Assembly: GCA_020055645.1 (NCBI GenBank)
Contig: CM034546.1
Span: 36,890,001 to 36,954,000, forward strand
Direction of reading: 5' to 3'
DNA: 64,000 bases
Origin: Tomocerus qinae
Taxonomy: Eukaryota; Arthropoda; Collembola; Entomobryomorpha; Tomoceridae
Shown: positions 46,074-57,934 of the stretch, one piece after another
How the letters are laid out: the number at the start of each line of letters is the position of its first letter
Numbering within the stretch: position 1 is the stretch's first letter
Translations under genes and position numbers: made by a program
Notes under the pieces: generated by a model
What the model saw: only the letters and a program-made list of their open reading frames with translations
What the model was told of the DNA's origin: nothing
Databases searched by the model: none

Positions 46074-48365
46074 TTTATTCACTGATGAGAAATGTCAATG
46101 AAGAGAAATATTGCATTGGTAGTGGTACCCTATAACTATGGAAACAGTGAAAATTAGATTAGCAGTCAGTATCAACATTAATTACGCGGTAGATGCATAT
46201 CAATTAACCTATATTATATAAATCTTAAGATTAATCAAAATTAAAAATTGACTCGCAATAATATCCTAATATCTAAATAATTTAAAAGCAACTAAAGCGT
46301 AATGTATATTTATCTATGCATTTACAAAATTACAAACCTTGATGTATGAACAATTTTTTTTCGAATGTGTCTATTGAAGATATGCTCGTGGAATCAGGTA
46401 CACAATCATCACTTTGGCTGTTTACGAATAACAATAAATATCTTGAAGGATCTAAAAAAATCAGTTTCATAATATCATTAATAAGAAACCAGGCAGTTTG
46501 CACATTAGCAGTAGGAATGATTTTACCAACCAATTACCTTTTACCTAAAAATGATTTATGAACCTTTTACTTTTTAAACAACACGATCCAACACTAAAGC
46601 CATGCGTGAACATCAGGAAACATAGACTCATTGCTTCATATAAACGACTACACTATCTCTGATATGATTTAAATGAAATTGATCTACTAGGTGAACCATT
46701 TGTTTCGATATTTGTTATTTCACTGAAAAATAATTACAGAATGGAAACGAATATTGCACATTTTCTTGCAATTTAAATTTTTGTTTAGCAATTACTACTG
46801 CAATTTGTTATTTTGAGCTTTCAGACTAAAATTTGAATTGAATATCAATATTATCACTTTAAATACTTTCAAGATAATGTTTTTTATAATTTGTTGGAAG
46901 GTTACCTGCTATAAATGTGTTAATATTTCTTCTTATTGTAAATCGACATGAATTACAGGAATGTCCAAGTCCAAACTAAAGATACAGAATTAGAATTTAT
47001 AGTTTGAATATTATAATGAGAAAGTAAAAGGAATTGTACAATGAAAATAAAGTTACAAGCATTAAACAGGAAACATGTATCTCACGAAACGATGACTTAA
47101 TGTTTACGTACACGATTCTTGAGGTAAGACTATAATGGCAATGACGACATGTCGAATGACAAAAGTATAATAATAGCTATTTTACTTGTGATTTAGACAA
47201 CAACTTTTAATAAGCAAAGGCGCATTCATCCGCGGTTTAAAGTTTAAACCCACTGTAAACGGCCTCAAATCGTTTATATCTGGATTTACACTTTACACAA
47301 TGTATAATTAATCTGTTTTATTTCCAAACTTTTTTAAATGGGTAGCCTAGGCCTTTGTACATGAAATCATATATGGTCATTTTGACTTTGACGTCTTTAG
47401 GACAAATGAAACTATAAAAGCATGACGCTATTGCAAATTAGTGTATTAGTGGAATGGACTGGATTCAAGGACAACAGATATTGTTAAAATAACCGCTCAC
47501 TTGAGATTCGAAGAAGTTTTATAGAGGCTTCTGCCCCCAACCATCTTAGAAACACAAATATCTACGCCTAGAAGGTTTAGGTATATGTTTCAGAATGATT
47601 AATTTGGTAGAACATAGAAAATAATTATACTTTTCCTTCTTAGAATTATTTATAACTTTGCAGCCACATTATAGTAAAATGTTGCTGTATAAAGTTCTGC
47701 AACTCATCGTAGTGGTTCAGGTTTGTCGCTCTTTGCCATTATATTATGACTTCCTCCATAAGACCTTGAAAGGAAAGCCATCGTGTACTAAAAGTTGAAC
47801 TAAATTACGAGCATGCTTGAAGGATACATTAATACCATCTTAATTCTTCTGCCAACTGCCCCAGGATGGATACTGACTAAAAATTAGTTTTGTTACGGCT
47901 AAGTATAAGTATAAGTCTTAATTAATAATTACACGGCATATATCAAGTTAATTTTTTAATTATGTTAAACCAATGCAGATAATATGGAAATTTTAATTAT
48001 ATTAAAGAAAACAGGGCATTAAAACATTTTAATTTGCCTTTTGTGTATCTGTACGAATTGATTTTAACATTACTTACGGGTTTGAAATTCCTAAATAATG
48101 CCTTGTTTTCATATCCAAAATCACATTAAAATAAGACTATTTTTAAATGTGCTTTGACACTTTGACATGGCGTTTGTTAGAACGATATTCATTGCCGTAA
48201 TGGTAGATGTGGGTGATACTTGCTTGTGTAATGGGAAAATTGTGGCTAGAGTTTTTATTCTCATCCGTCATAACAAGGTTTTAGCATTGAAACAACAACG
48301 TCGCGACGATTTGAAAGTATTATTAGTAATCTACAATCACTTCTTTCATCCTATTCAAGTCGATC
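46074..48365. other. Intergenic, 2.3 kb, no gene seen
   Basis: AT-rich, stops in all frames. No repeats or RNA gene signatures recognised. Any promoter of the NB-ARC gene would be at its left edge. Confidence 0.5.
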
Positions 48366-48369
48366 CTGT

Positions 48370-48545
48370 GAGGTTGGCAGATCGGAAAGAAGACAAGAAG
48401 GAAGAATCGAATCGTCTCTTCATTCCAATGTCAAATATTTTGAAGGTCAATGGGTTCATTGCAAATAATTTCAGACTACCCTAAATGTTTTTTAATTGTT
48501 GGTGAAAGACAAGAAATATCCAAAGAAGATTCATGAAATCCCATA
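48370..48545 (-). pseudogene. Relic of the NB-ARC gene's LRR region
   Basis: Nucleotide similarity to about 42880-43035. Shared words include TTGGTG.AAGACAAGAAA.ATCCAAAGAAG and TGTCAAATATTT, in the same strand and order, with small indels. It directly abuts the 20-bp satellite. Confidence 0.65.
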
Positions 48546-48571
48546 TATCTTTGATTTTAAAATAAAGTTCA

Positions 48572-49168
48572 AATAAAGTCCAATTCGGTCCAATAAAGTC
48601 CAATTCGGTCCAATTCGGTCCAATAAAGTCCAATTCGGTCCAATAAAGTCCAATTCGGTCCAATAAAGTCCAATTCGGTCCAATAAAGTCCAATTCGGTC
48701 CAATAAAGTCCAATTCGGTCCAATAAAGTCCAATTCGGTCCAATAAAGTCCAATTCGGTCCAATAAAGTCCAATTCGGTCCAATAAAGTCCAATTCGGTC
48801 CAATAAAGTCCAATTCGGTCCAATAAAGTCCAATTCGGTCCAATAAAGTCCAATTCGGTCCAATAAAGTCCAATTCGGTCCAATAAAGTCCAATTCGGTC
48901 CAATAAAGTCCAATTCGGTCCAATAAAGTCCAATTCGGTCCAATAAAGTCCAATTCGGTCCAATAAAGTCCAATTCGGTCCAATAAAGTCCAATTCGGTC
49001 CAATAAAGTCCAATTCGGTCCAATAAAGTCCAATTCGGTCCAATAAAGTCCAATTCGGTCCAATAAAGTCCAATTCGGTCCAATAAAGTCCAATTCGGTC
49101 CAATGAAGTCCAATTCGGTCCAATAAAGTCCAATTCGGTCCAATGAAGTCCAATGCGCTCCAATAAAG
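48572..49168. repeat. 20-bp satellite, about 30 copies
   Basis: The unit CAATAAAGTCCAATTCGGTC is repeated almost without variation, with one extra half-unit at 48611-48620 and a few A-to-G variants near the right end. All three minus-strand frames are open because the unit has no stop on that strand; this is not evidence of coding. Confidence 0.97.
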
Positions 49169-49662
49169 TGTAGAACACTTTATTGATATGAGAAAATATA
49201 CTTGACACATACTTGATATGAGAAAATGAGGTATAACGACGATAATAATTTGAGAGGAGAAACAGCAAGTGTTAAAAGAATTAATGTTTCCCCTCTGCCA
49301 TCAGCTTCTGATAAATACATAGTAGTCTTATCATGAATATATGCCTGCCTTTGTAAATAATTAAAGTTATAATGTAGTCAAGTGTAAGTTTAGGTCATGG
49401 GTTATCAAAGTATAGATAGCCATATCATATCTACAATAATGTACGTATGCGTATGACGTAAAACAAAGTTTATCATGCAATGCAGCATAATAATATAATT
49501 CGTTTTGCTTGGTAGTGTTTATTACACGTGATCTATAGTTAGGCACAAATAGTGAATATACAAATTAATGAGAGGTGAAAGTAGATTGTGAACTTAAATT
49601 TTAAAGTAATTATATCTATTTTTTGGCTTTTGGAAGTTGTTCTTGTGTAATTGTACTCTATC
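49169..49662. other. Upstream region of the CARD gene
   Basis: No other gene seen. It should hold the promoter of the CARD-only gene; I see no strong motif. Confidence 0.45.
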
Positions 49663-50481
49663 ATGGCAAAATCTTTAAAAGTTGAGGATTGTAAATCACG
49701 CTTGAGAGATAATCTTATATACATATCGGAGAACACCACTAACCAGGAGAAAATATTGCGATATCTAATTCAGGAAAGAGTAATTGATGAATCCGAGAGG
49801 GAGTTAATTGTACGATTCACAATTATTTACTTTTCTATCGTCTCTATTATTATCTTTATTTTATTATATATCGATACACATCATAAATAAAAGCTACTTT
49901 TATCATTTTCAGTTATCCCGAGTGGAATCTGAAAGTAAAAACGAGCAAATGTACCACATGATAATTCAAAAGGGTGAGAAAGCCTATGAAAAACTATGCC
50001 ACATTTTACCACTGACTTCAAATTCGCATATCCTAGAGAAACTAAATACTTGGCAACCAAAAGAAGAAACAAAAAACTCATTTCGGTAACTTAGAACAAG
50101 ATTTTTGGATTATTAAAGCCAAATATTTTAAATGCTGTGTGAATATTATAATTATTTAAAAAAATACTTGTAGGGATGTCAAGTTGAGAGAAATGGTGAA
50201 ATATCTGTCCCACTTGCACCCGTCAGATGTGCAAAAGTTTAATGCCATGATGTCAAAAGAGAAGAGCTCAAATGCTTTGCAACTGAAATACTCGGACGAT
50301 TCTTCAAATTGGCTACCAACAGCATTGTAAGACATAGACGATAATTATATCAGTAATTTTTGAGTTGTAGAATAACTAGAAATTCTATTTTTTTTAAATC
50401 AGACAAAGAGACGTTAGTTCTCAGACGGACAATGGCATGAATGAAGGCAATTCTCTTTGTTTGTCTACAAAGCAATTCTGA
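49663..50481 (+). CDS. CARD-only protein, four exons
   Basis: Exons 49663-49809, 49913-50085, 50174-50326 and 50403-50481 join with matching phases into 183 residues. Residues 10-105 look like a CARD: SRLRDNLIYI, EKILRYLIQERVIDESE, MYHMIIQKGEKAYEKLC. This follows the helix pattern of the CARD exon pair in the NB-ARC gene at 42433-46073, including a phase-0 intron at the same place (after ..EGEDI there, ..ERELI here). The tail (residues 107-183) is polar and of unknown function. No ATPase follows, though LRR-like debris lies just downstream. A CARD-only protein could bridge or block homotypic CARD assembly by the neighbouring sensor. Alternatively it is what is left of a second sensor gene that lost its middle. 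The first donor (GTACGA) is weak. Confidence 0.65.
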
Positions 50482-50519
50482 AACTAATGTTCAATACCCT
50501 CAGTATATCTTGCATGATG

Positions 50520-51180
50520 ACAAAAAATTCAAAGAATGTCCTCTAACTCAACCGACGGTCATTGTAGAACTTTACATGTACCACGTGGAAATGACAATGG
50601 GTCAACTTTGAGAAAGTTTTTAAAGCTTATTCGAGGGTTGAAAGTTTTTAAGTATTTCAATTTTTCTCCAGGAGGGGAGTTATCGCTGCTGGACTTGGAT
50701 TTACTGCACGATTGCAATCTATTGGAACTGACTTTCTGAAAAAATGTGAACTTGTATTTTGATGGTCGCATTATTAAATCCTTTCCAAACTGTCACCAGC
50801 TTACATCTTTGGATGTGCACATTGGATTTTGAAGATTTCCTGTAGATTGCTTGTCGACCTACTTTCCTGTCTTGGAATACATCGACATCCGAGGTTGTAC
50901 TTTTGGGAAACAGGGTTAAGGCGTGGGATCAACTGCAAGCGATTTTGTAGGAACTTATTGCATGTGTCACATTTGAAAAGGATTTATATGCGTCACCGTG
51001 GACCCATCCGGCATTCCATGGCGATATCTCAACATGTCCTGAAGACAAAATTATAGAACTGCCCACTGAAGCCATGGACTCTATTTATCAACAGAAATGA
51101 AAGCCATAATTGGGAGTTTGCTGGATATGAACCCCAAAACTAAATGCAAAGCTAATGGAATAGTAAATGGGTTTTAAATG
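50520..51180 (+). pseudogene. Leucine-rich repeat debris after the CARD gene
   Basis: Plus-strand fragments read as LRRs: LKLIRGLKVFKYFNFS, LLDLDLLHDCNLLELTF, FPNCHQLTSLDVHI and FPVLEYIDIRGC, split by stops and frameshifts. The position suggests the 3' part of a once complete CARD / NB-ARC / LRR gene. Confidence 0.6.
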
Positions 51181-51993
51181 GCTTCCGTTATTAAGTCCAA
51201 ATCAAATGATTCACTTAATTATATTAATTTCCATCAATTACTGGTGATTTGAAAGCTTTCTTACGATCTACGATGTTTGTTATCTTGTGAGAGAAACTTA
51301 ATAAGCTTACCAAAAAGACAGATCAGTGTGAAAATAGACTACAAAATCTAATTAATATTAAAGGCCCCTTTTCTATTCTGATTTGTTTTTGACGAAATTT
51401 TTTCCCAGAATAAAACTTCTTTTTCTGTATTAAACTTTTTCCTTTTGTGTCGTATAGTTTGATTTTTGTAATTTCAGTTTTTACTGCATCTTTTTTTTGA
51501 TATTTTCGTTATTTTTATATTTGAATTACACTTTTTAGCATTTGCAATCATGGGTCCAGTGAATTATGATTTCTGCTTCTTTATACTTAACAACGGACTA
51601 CTATTCTCCTCAGTGGGATTGATAGCATTTCATTTGAACAAAAAACATGTGAAAACCGCTCATTACGAGTGAAAAATAGTCAATTTACATCTCCCTTCAA
51701 AGAAAATAGTCGTTATGTTATGGCATGAATCGAATGCTTTGGCAAGCAAAACCTTGGTACATTATTAATTTCGACTTCGCGTATATGCACCGTTATTGCA
51801 AGTAATAACAATAAGAATGGGCTTCGTAATAACATTATCTGTATAACTCCTTACACGCCCCGAAAGGCTGTCGTTTGGTTTAGCAAGATAGAATCTACTG
51901 TTTGGCAAAACGAAAATCAGAAAAACTCTCTATACTCCTAGGTTGTTAGTTGTCCATAGCATTCATAAGCCAATGTTATGGATACTATATCGA
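51181..51993. other. Intergenic, no gene seen
   Basis: AT-rich, T-run-rich sequence. No supportable frame. Confidence 0.5.
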
Positions 51994-52168
51994 CCCTTAA
52001 GGACAGAAAAAGGATCTGTTCATTTTTTTGCTTGGCTACAGGAAAAAGCCTATATCCATAGGCTTAGAAGTGGGGTTAGGCTTTTTATTGCACCAAAACG
52101 AAAAATGGAAATTGGATTTTTTCCTGTACAAATCTTAAAGTGGATAGAGACTTTTAAGTCCTTAAGAG
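51994..52168. repeat. Possible decayed relative of the 6376-6526 MITE
   Basis: Ends CCCTTAAGGAC / GTCCTTAAGAGG, with an interior TTAGGCTTTTTATTGCACCA-AAACGAAAAA resembling the other element's TAGGCTATTTGGTACACAAAACG. Confidence 0.4.
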
Positions 52169-52285
52169 GGCGCGCGGTAGTGGAAGGCTTTTGATGTGTT
52201 TCCGTACTCAAGCTGAAATCATGGATAAGTCACCTAATTTTCAATCAATCTCGGGATAGTTAGTCTCAAAATTTAGACTGAAGAC

Positions 52286-52459
52286 CCTGGAGGGTCACAA
52301 GCGTTTCAGGCCATATGTTAAGTGATTTTGACCTACAAAGGTCACAGTGGCCATTCTACCAAAAAAAGTTTTTTATTTTTTGGCGGGATAAATTTTCATA
52401 ATTTTTTAAAGATAACTGAAAGACTTTTTGAACAAAACGGAAACTTGTGACCCTCCAGG
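52286..52459. repeat. Inverted repeat, 16-bp perfect stem
   Basis: CCTGGAGGGTCACAAG (52286-52301) pairs exactly with 52444-52459 across about 140 bp. Possibly the ends of a short element. Confidence 0.75.
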
Positions 52460-53509
52460 ACCCTGTACAAATATTAGATAAAACCAAGATTGAAAACCGA
52501 AGCGCTTTTGAGTTTTCTTCGATTTTCTAAAAAAGTAAAATTAGAATTTTTTTTGTACTTTCAACCTCAATGTAAATACATCGAGTTCATGCCAAATTCC
52601 GCTAGATACCTCGACGGAAGGGTGCGTACCCTTAAAGGACGAAATAAGTGTGGTATTATACTTTAGCTTCAAGCATTATCACAAAATATGGAATACAATA
52701 AACTTCATAGGATTTGGAGTTTAGTCCTTTACTTTTACATTTAAATCAAACAATTTTTTAAAAACAACTATCCAATATGAATCAACTAATATAGACTAGA
52801 CATTTATTCGCCCTTTTCTATGTTTCGGAAACCTGTGTGTAATTTTAGTTACACAAATACAATGTTTTCTCTTAATACGAATAACAAAAAAACACAAAAT
52901 CCTCAGTATTTAATTTAATGACATGTAGTGAACTCAGTTTACATGTAAACCTTGAAATGACAGATGGGCAAGCTACTAATATGTTTGCAAGTTATATGGG
53001 GTGACCAATAACAGTGATTGTATTTTGAATTAGACATATTATTATTAGTTTCGCCGTCGTATACTTAATAAGAGAAGTCAAAAGTTTTACTCAAATGTGG
53101 TGATACTTTTCTTATGTACACAATTTATTTCCAAAAAGCCTCAGTCTCTATTTTTTTTTCTTAATAAATATAAGATGCCTTATCTGAACGACGACTACAA
53201 TGTAAATACATTATTAATTGGTAAAGCCAAAAATTACTCAAAATGTCAAATTTTTATAACTGCTTGCAATCGCGGTCGGTTGGTTTCATGGAAATGAGAA
53301 AAAGATTTGAGACAGAGAGTCAACTGATATGACATTTAAACTTTATTTATTTCAAATGCATGATTTTAACATCAAATTCATATATTTTTGAAATAGTACG
53401 GTTTCTAATTACAAACTGTGTCCTTTCTTCTATCTATATAGATGTTATTTAAGGGTAACAGGTATATATATATTGATAATTGAATGTCGCACATAATTTT
53501 TTAATAAAA
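52460..53509. other. 3' flank of the GR array unit
   Basis: No gene. Parts (52975-53370) repeat at 55990-56150 and 56960-57115, showing that the duplicated unit includes this flank. Confidence 0.5.
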
Positions 53510-54729
53510 TTAAAAGCAGAATGTTAAATAAACATTGTCTATAATAGATGCAATTAAAGTAAGTATAAAACTACGATCGATAAAGCCAAATGGACCAATG
53601 TGGACTGAAATCGGTTGTAGTCCTCTTCCAATACGTTTGAGTTCTCCTCTGTCTTTGTGAGACTTTACAGATGCTATGAATTTTGTAGTGTTTGTGTGCA
53701 CCTGCCCTGTTTCAGCAATCATAATTATTGCAATGAGACAAGATACAGTGGCTAATGTTGGCATGATGAGAGTTAGAGCGGCATGCCCATCGCTACTCTG
53801 AGTTTAACAGTGCCACAAATTGTCAATACGATAACATAATGGCCAGTTACCGTGAGGAGTGGAGTGAATATTGACATATGTCTGTTGGCAAATGTTATAC
53901 ATATGTTTTAAATTGGGTAAGCCTTCTCACTGCCTCCATTTTATTAGGGAAAATGTCGAATTTTTTCGGTCCAGTAAATTCCAAATTTGATTATAATGGA
54001 CCCAAATATGATGTACAAATTTATTGAGCATATTTTAATGAAATAAAATGAACAGATGAAGGAAAAATGATACTTCAGACGATTCATGATCTCTTGAGAT
54101 GTCATATCTTGTCCTATTCTTGTAAGGTGGTTCGATGGACAAATAAGGTTCTTTTCCTAAGAAAACGCCAATTGACTTTCAGTAATCCCGATTAAAGCCT
54201 CACCTGGGAGGATTACAAGAATGGCTGCTCCAAAATAATCGAGTCGTTTGTGATTTTGTTGTTTGAGGCACATCTTTTTCGTAACTCCTTTAAAATCAAC
54301 AATTATTGAAAAAAATTTTAATTGCAAATTATGAAGAAACATCATTAATGTCGAATTAATTCCTCACTTGAAAAACTGTTGGTCTACATCCATTACACAA
54401 TTAAAAAGCTGAAGATAATCTTGTATTCCAAATCTCATTAAAGTAATGCTGGAACCAGTGACGATAATAGAAAATATTGTATCTCAAAAGTAAAATAACC
54501 CTACTGGTCAGATTTAAGTGACCGATATCAAATGCGAGTGCACAAATATGTAGTAGATAAGTAATAAAATGTGCACAACTGTGATTGCAGCCAAAACAAT
54601 CTTTTTCCACTTTTTCCTGCTAACCCTCAGACGTTGAGTATTGTCATCCCACTCAAATGGTATCAACCCACAGTAACTATAAACTTTGAAATTCCATTTT
54701 AGAGCCAGAATCATTAAATTTGTAATCAT
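53510..54729 (-). pseudogene. Gustatory-type 7TM chemoreceptor, copy 1, frame-broken
   Basis: From ATG 54729 the N-terminus reads FKVYSYCGLIPFEWD followed by a hydrophobic helix, then (after frame breaks) further membrane segments. Exon 1 ends at a GTGAGG donor near 54370. The last block ends ISVHIGPFGFIDRSFILTL...DNVYLTF, the C-terminal pattern of arthropod GR (7tm_7) proteins. Stops and shifts between the blocks make it a likely pseudogene. Close relatives lie at 56190-56930 and 57935-59143. Receptors of this family are ligand-gated cation channels of taste neurons. Confidence 0.6.
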
Positions 54730-54779
54730 TTTGTGCTATGATTGCAAAATAAGTTTGATTCTACTTTTACTTATTTTAC

Positions 54780-55025
54780 GACTTAAAAAATAAACTATGA
54801 CTTGGTACAATGAATACTCTTTTAAATATGACCTTTTCCTGAAGAATCAAGACGTACAAATACCTTTAACAAATTTAATAAAAGTGAGCCGATGCCAACT
54901 AGTCCTTCGTCATTAAATAGAGCCTCGATGTCTACAGATTGCTTATTCTTAGATATATTTGCTGTTAAATAAGATAGCATTTTCTGGGGCAAATGGACCT
55001 TTTGGGTTGAAACCCCCAACTAAAT
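54780..55025 (-). repeat. Duplicated block upstream of GR copy 1
   Basis: Matches 59220-59465 (shared AAGTGAGCCGATGCCAACTA and CCTTTTGGGTTGAAAC). A 65-codon frame here is broken in the other copy, so I do not call a gene. Confidence 0.65.
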
Positions 55026-56186
55026 TTCCTCCCGAAAACGCAAGAACATTTACATTAAAAATATTTGTATATCTTTTGTGCATAGTTATCTTCTTTTAAT
55101 TTTCGTCAAATTTTCAAACCCTTTTTATAAGGTGGCCTAGCTACGCCCTTGTCTGATGTCTATAAGTGTTACTAAGTGTTTTCTATTATAAAAACTATGA
55201 AAAAATAATAAGTATATACCATTTGTTCAGCCACTGTTTTTAGTGCAAATCATTTCGACTGTTAATTTTGCAAAATAAAAAGGGTTACTTCTAAGAAAAA
55301 TTGTGAAACTCAAATACTTTCTGTGGAAGTGATATGTATAAACAACCCTATAATTACCTAATAGGGTTGTTATGAATTTAAAAATTGGCATCTATTAGAG
55401 TAAACTGTAAATAGGCAAGTAATTACACTATGTACGGAAAAAGGTGACATTTACTTTCTTTCTATTATTTATCAGATTTAATAAACGCTTCGTCACGAAA
55501 AAATGTGGTATAAGTTTCCAAGCGAAAGATTTAATTGCCAAGATAAAATTTGCCTAAAATAATTGTTTTCTCTATACCTTATACGTGGAACTGATGGGTA
55601 TTCTTTAAACTTTAATGGTGAAGTACTTCTGTTTAACTAGTAGTTTTCCAAATTTTCAAATTTATTCCCTGTAGCTAGTTTCTTAAATCATCATTTACCT
55701 AGAATCTTATAATTTTTACAGTTGGTAACTATGTTGTCCTGTATAATTTCCACATATTATGTTTGGAACCAACTATTATTGAGGAAGCTTACAGTCGAAT
55801 ATGAAAGTTTGCATGTGTTTTTAAGCAGCACCTGTTTCTGGTCAGCTTACTTAAAATGTAATGGTGTAGCTTTGTGCGATAATTCAATGTTTTGGACAAG
55901 TTGGGTTAAAATTTTATTATTTATTTTAATGGCATTATTGTATCAGTTCACATATGAAAACCTTGAAAAAACTATGGGCAACCTATAGGTTTTTCAGTTA
56001 TATGGGTTGAAAGATAACAATAATATAATTTGAATTAGGACATATTATTAAGTTTTGCTGCATTTAATTAATAAGAGACAAGGACAACTTATACAATTAA
56101 TAAGCTTAAACAATTAATAAGGCGAAGTTTTACCCAAATTTGATGATAGACTCTAATTAACGGTGAATAATTTATGCCCATAGGAG
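55026..56186. other. GR array spacer
   Basis: No gene supported. The 88-codon plus-strand frame at 55722 is hydrophobic but has no relative in the window. Confidence 0.45.
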
Positions 56187-56189
56187 AAT

Positions 56190-56930
56190 GATAACAACGC
56201 TCTCTATGATAGATGCAAAGGTAAGTATAAAATTCCGATCGATAAAACCAAATGGACTAATTTGGACTAAAAATTGGTTGCAGTCCTTTTATACGTTTGA
56301 GTTCTCCATCTTTGTGAGACTTTACAGATGCTATAAATTTGTGTTTTTGCGTGCATCACTCCCGTTCACACATGCTAGTTTAGGTCAGCGAGCCGAGCCG
56401 AGCCACTTGACCTCCAATAACATTGAGCGAGCCGAGCCGAGCCGAGCCAGCAATTAAAAAATTTTGGCTGAGCCGAGCCGAGCCAGGTCTTTAAAAAAAT
56501 TTCCGACCGAGCCGAGCCGAGCCATGGGACCCGGCTCGGCTCGGCTAGCTGAAAAAATCGAGCCGCTAATGGTTAAGAAGCCTGTATTTTTAAAATAAAA
56601 ATGGCGGGAAAATTTTTGAGCGAGCCGAGCCAGCAAGGGCGAGCCGAGCCACATCATCCAATAGGGCGAGCCGAGCCACATCATCCAATAGGGCGAGCCG
56701 AGCCAAGCCAGATCTATAAAAAAAATTTCAGCGAGTTGAGCTTCCAGCCGAGCCAGTGGCTCGGCTCGCTGAAAAATCGAACCAGCCTGGCTCGCCGAGC
56801 CAGAAACTAGCATGTGCTCCCGTTTCTGCAACCAAGATTTTCGCGATGAGAGAGAAGACAAAGTCCTCACTGTTGGGTTGATGGGAGATGAACGTATAAT
56901 GGTAAGCACTTCTGATTCGAATTATAAGTG
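56190..56930 (-). pseudogene. GR relic, copy 2, split by an inserted element
   Basis: The C-terminal exon block (56190-56366) resembles 53540-53690 and 57935-58090. After the insertion at 56367-56816 the homology resumes (TTTCTGCAACCAA..) to about 56930. Only the 3' part of the gene is left. Confidence 0.65.
56367..56816. mobile_element. 450-bp GAGCC-rich element with 8-bp duplication
   Basis: Ends CACACATGCTAGTTT / AAACTAGCATGTG, flanked by CTCCCGTT at 56359-56366 and 56817-56824. The interior is built of GAGCCGAGCC words, in direct order at the left and inverted at the right, with a 29-bp exact tandem repeat (GGGCGAGCCGAGCCACATCA...) near 56637-56697. No coding potential. Confidence 0.85.
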
Positions 56931-57282
56931 CAAACGATGACTATACACTACTAATTATTAAAACGAGTAAAAATTACTCAAAATGACCATTTTTTATAAC
57001 TAGTACAATCGAGGTCGATTGTATGGTAAAATAAGAATAATTTTTGAGACAGAGAGTTAGGTAACATCATGACCTTTAACTTTTTATTTATTTCAAATAG
57101 TTTTAACAGGTTCTTGTCTTTTACATACAAAGATTCCCTAATTTTTCCCTTCGGTAACATTATTGTGTGACGTGTGTGACAACCATGTAAAATCACAAAC
57201 TATACCCTTTCTTCTGTATAACTCCTATTATTCTTTATTAAAGATGTTAAGAAATCAATTTATTACAATTTAATGTTAAATC

Positions 57283-57891
57283 CAGTGTACAAAATTTACC
57301 ACTTTAGCCTTTTTTACCATCACAGGTGGTAAAAATGCACTTAATGGTAAAAATGCATTTAATGGTAAAAATGGTAAATTTTAGCGATTGATTAGATAGC
57401 TGGGTACATGATATTAACTAGACTTCCTAAAATAGGTAAGTTTTAAAACTTTATTTTCTATGAAATATTTCCAATTAGCTCCTTTAATCAATTAAATTAA
57501 TCATATTTATTTAATTATACACCAAAATGTTATAAAAAATGAAAAAAAGATTGTATTTGGTATCGCCCATTTAAAATTGATGCTAATTTAATTGCAATTA
57601 ATTTCTCAATCAGCAAGGGTTGTTAGTGCCCCCATTGGTTGAATCCTACTCTGATTGATGAATACTTACAATTTGTGACAACAATGATCATTTGCTAAGC
57701 TATTTCCATACTTTTGGCACCGAATTTTATTCAAAAATTCAAACACGAAATTCTAAATGAAACTATTTCTTTACCATTTTTACCATTTATACCACTTACC
57801 ACTACTTTTTTAGGTAGTGGTATTTAACGTTAAATACCATTAAAAAACCTACTTACCACTGGTAAGTGGTAAAAGGTATTTTTGTACACTG
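57283..57891. mobile_element. CAGTGTAC-family MITE, copy C (609 bp)
   Basis: Ends CAGTGTACAAAATTTACCAC / TTGTACACTG, flanks GTTAAATC / GTTACATC (7 of 8). Inserted in the 3' flank of GR copy 3. Confidence 0.9.
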
Positions 57892-57934
57892 GTTACATCT
57901 AAGATTTTAAGACAATAAGAGCAAAATGTTAACA

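Noticed and set aside
48167-48484. 105-codon plus-strand frame
   Set aside because: Its 3' half is antisense to the LRR relic at 48370-48545, and the 5' half has no support.
48481-49268. Three overlapping minus-strand frames of over 200 codons with a repeating Trp/Ile/Leu pattern
   Set aside because: They are the 20-bp satellite read in all three frames; the unit lacks stops on that strand.
55722-55988. 88-codon hydrophobic plus-strand frame preceded by an acceptor-like TTTTTACAG
   Set aside because: No donor or partner exon and no counterpart in the duplicated unit.
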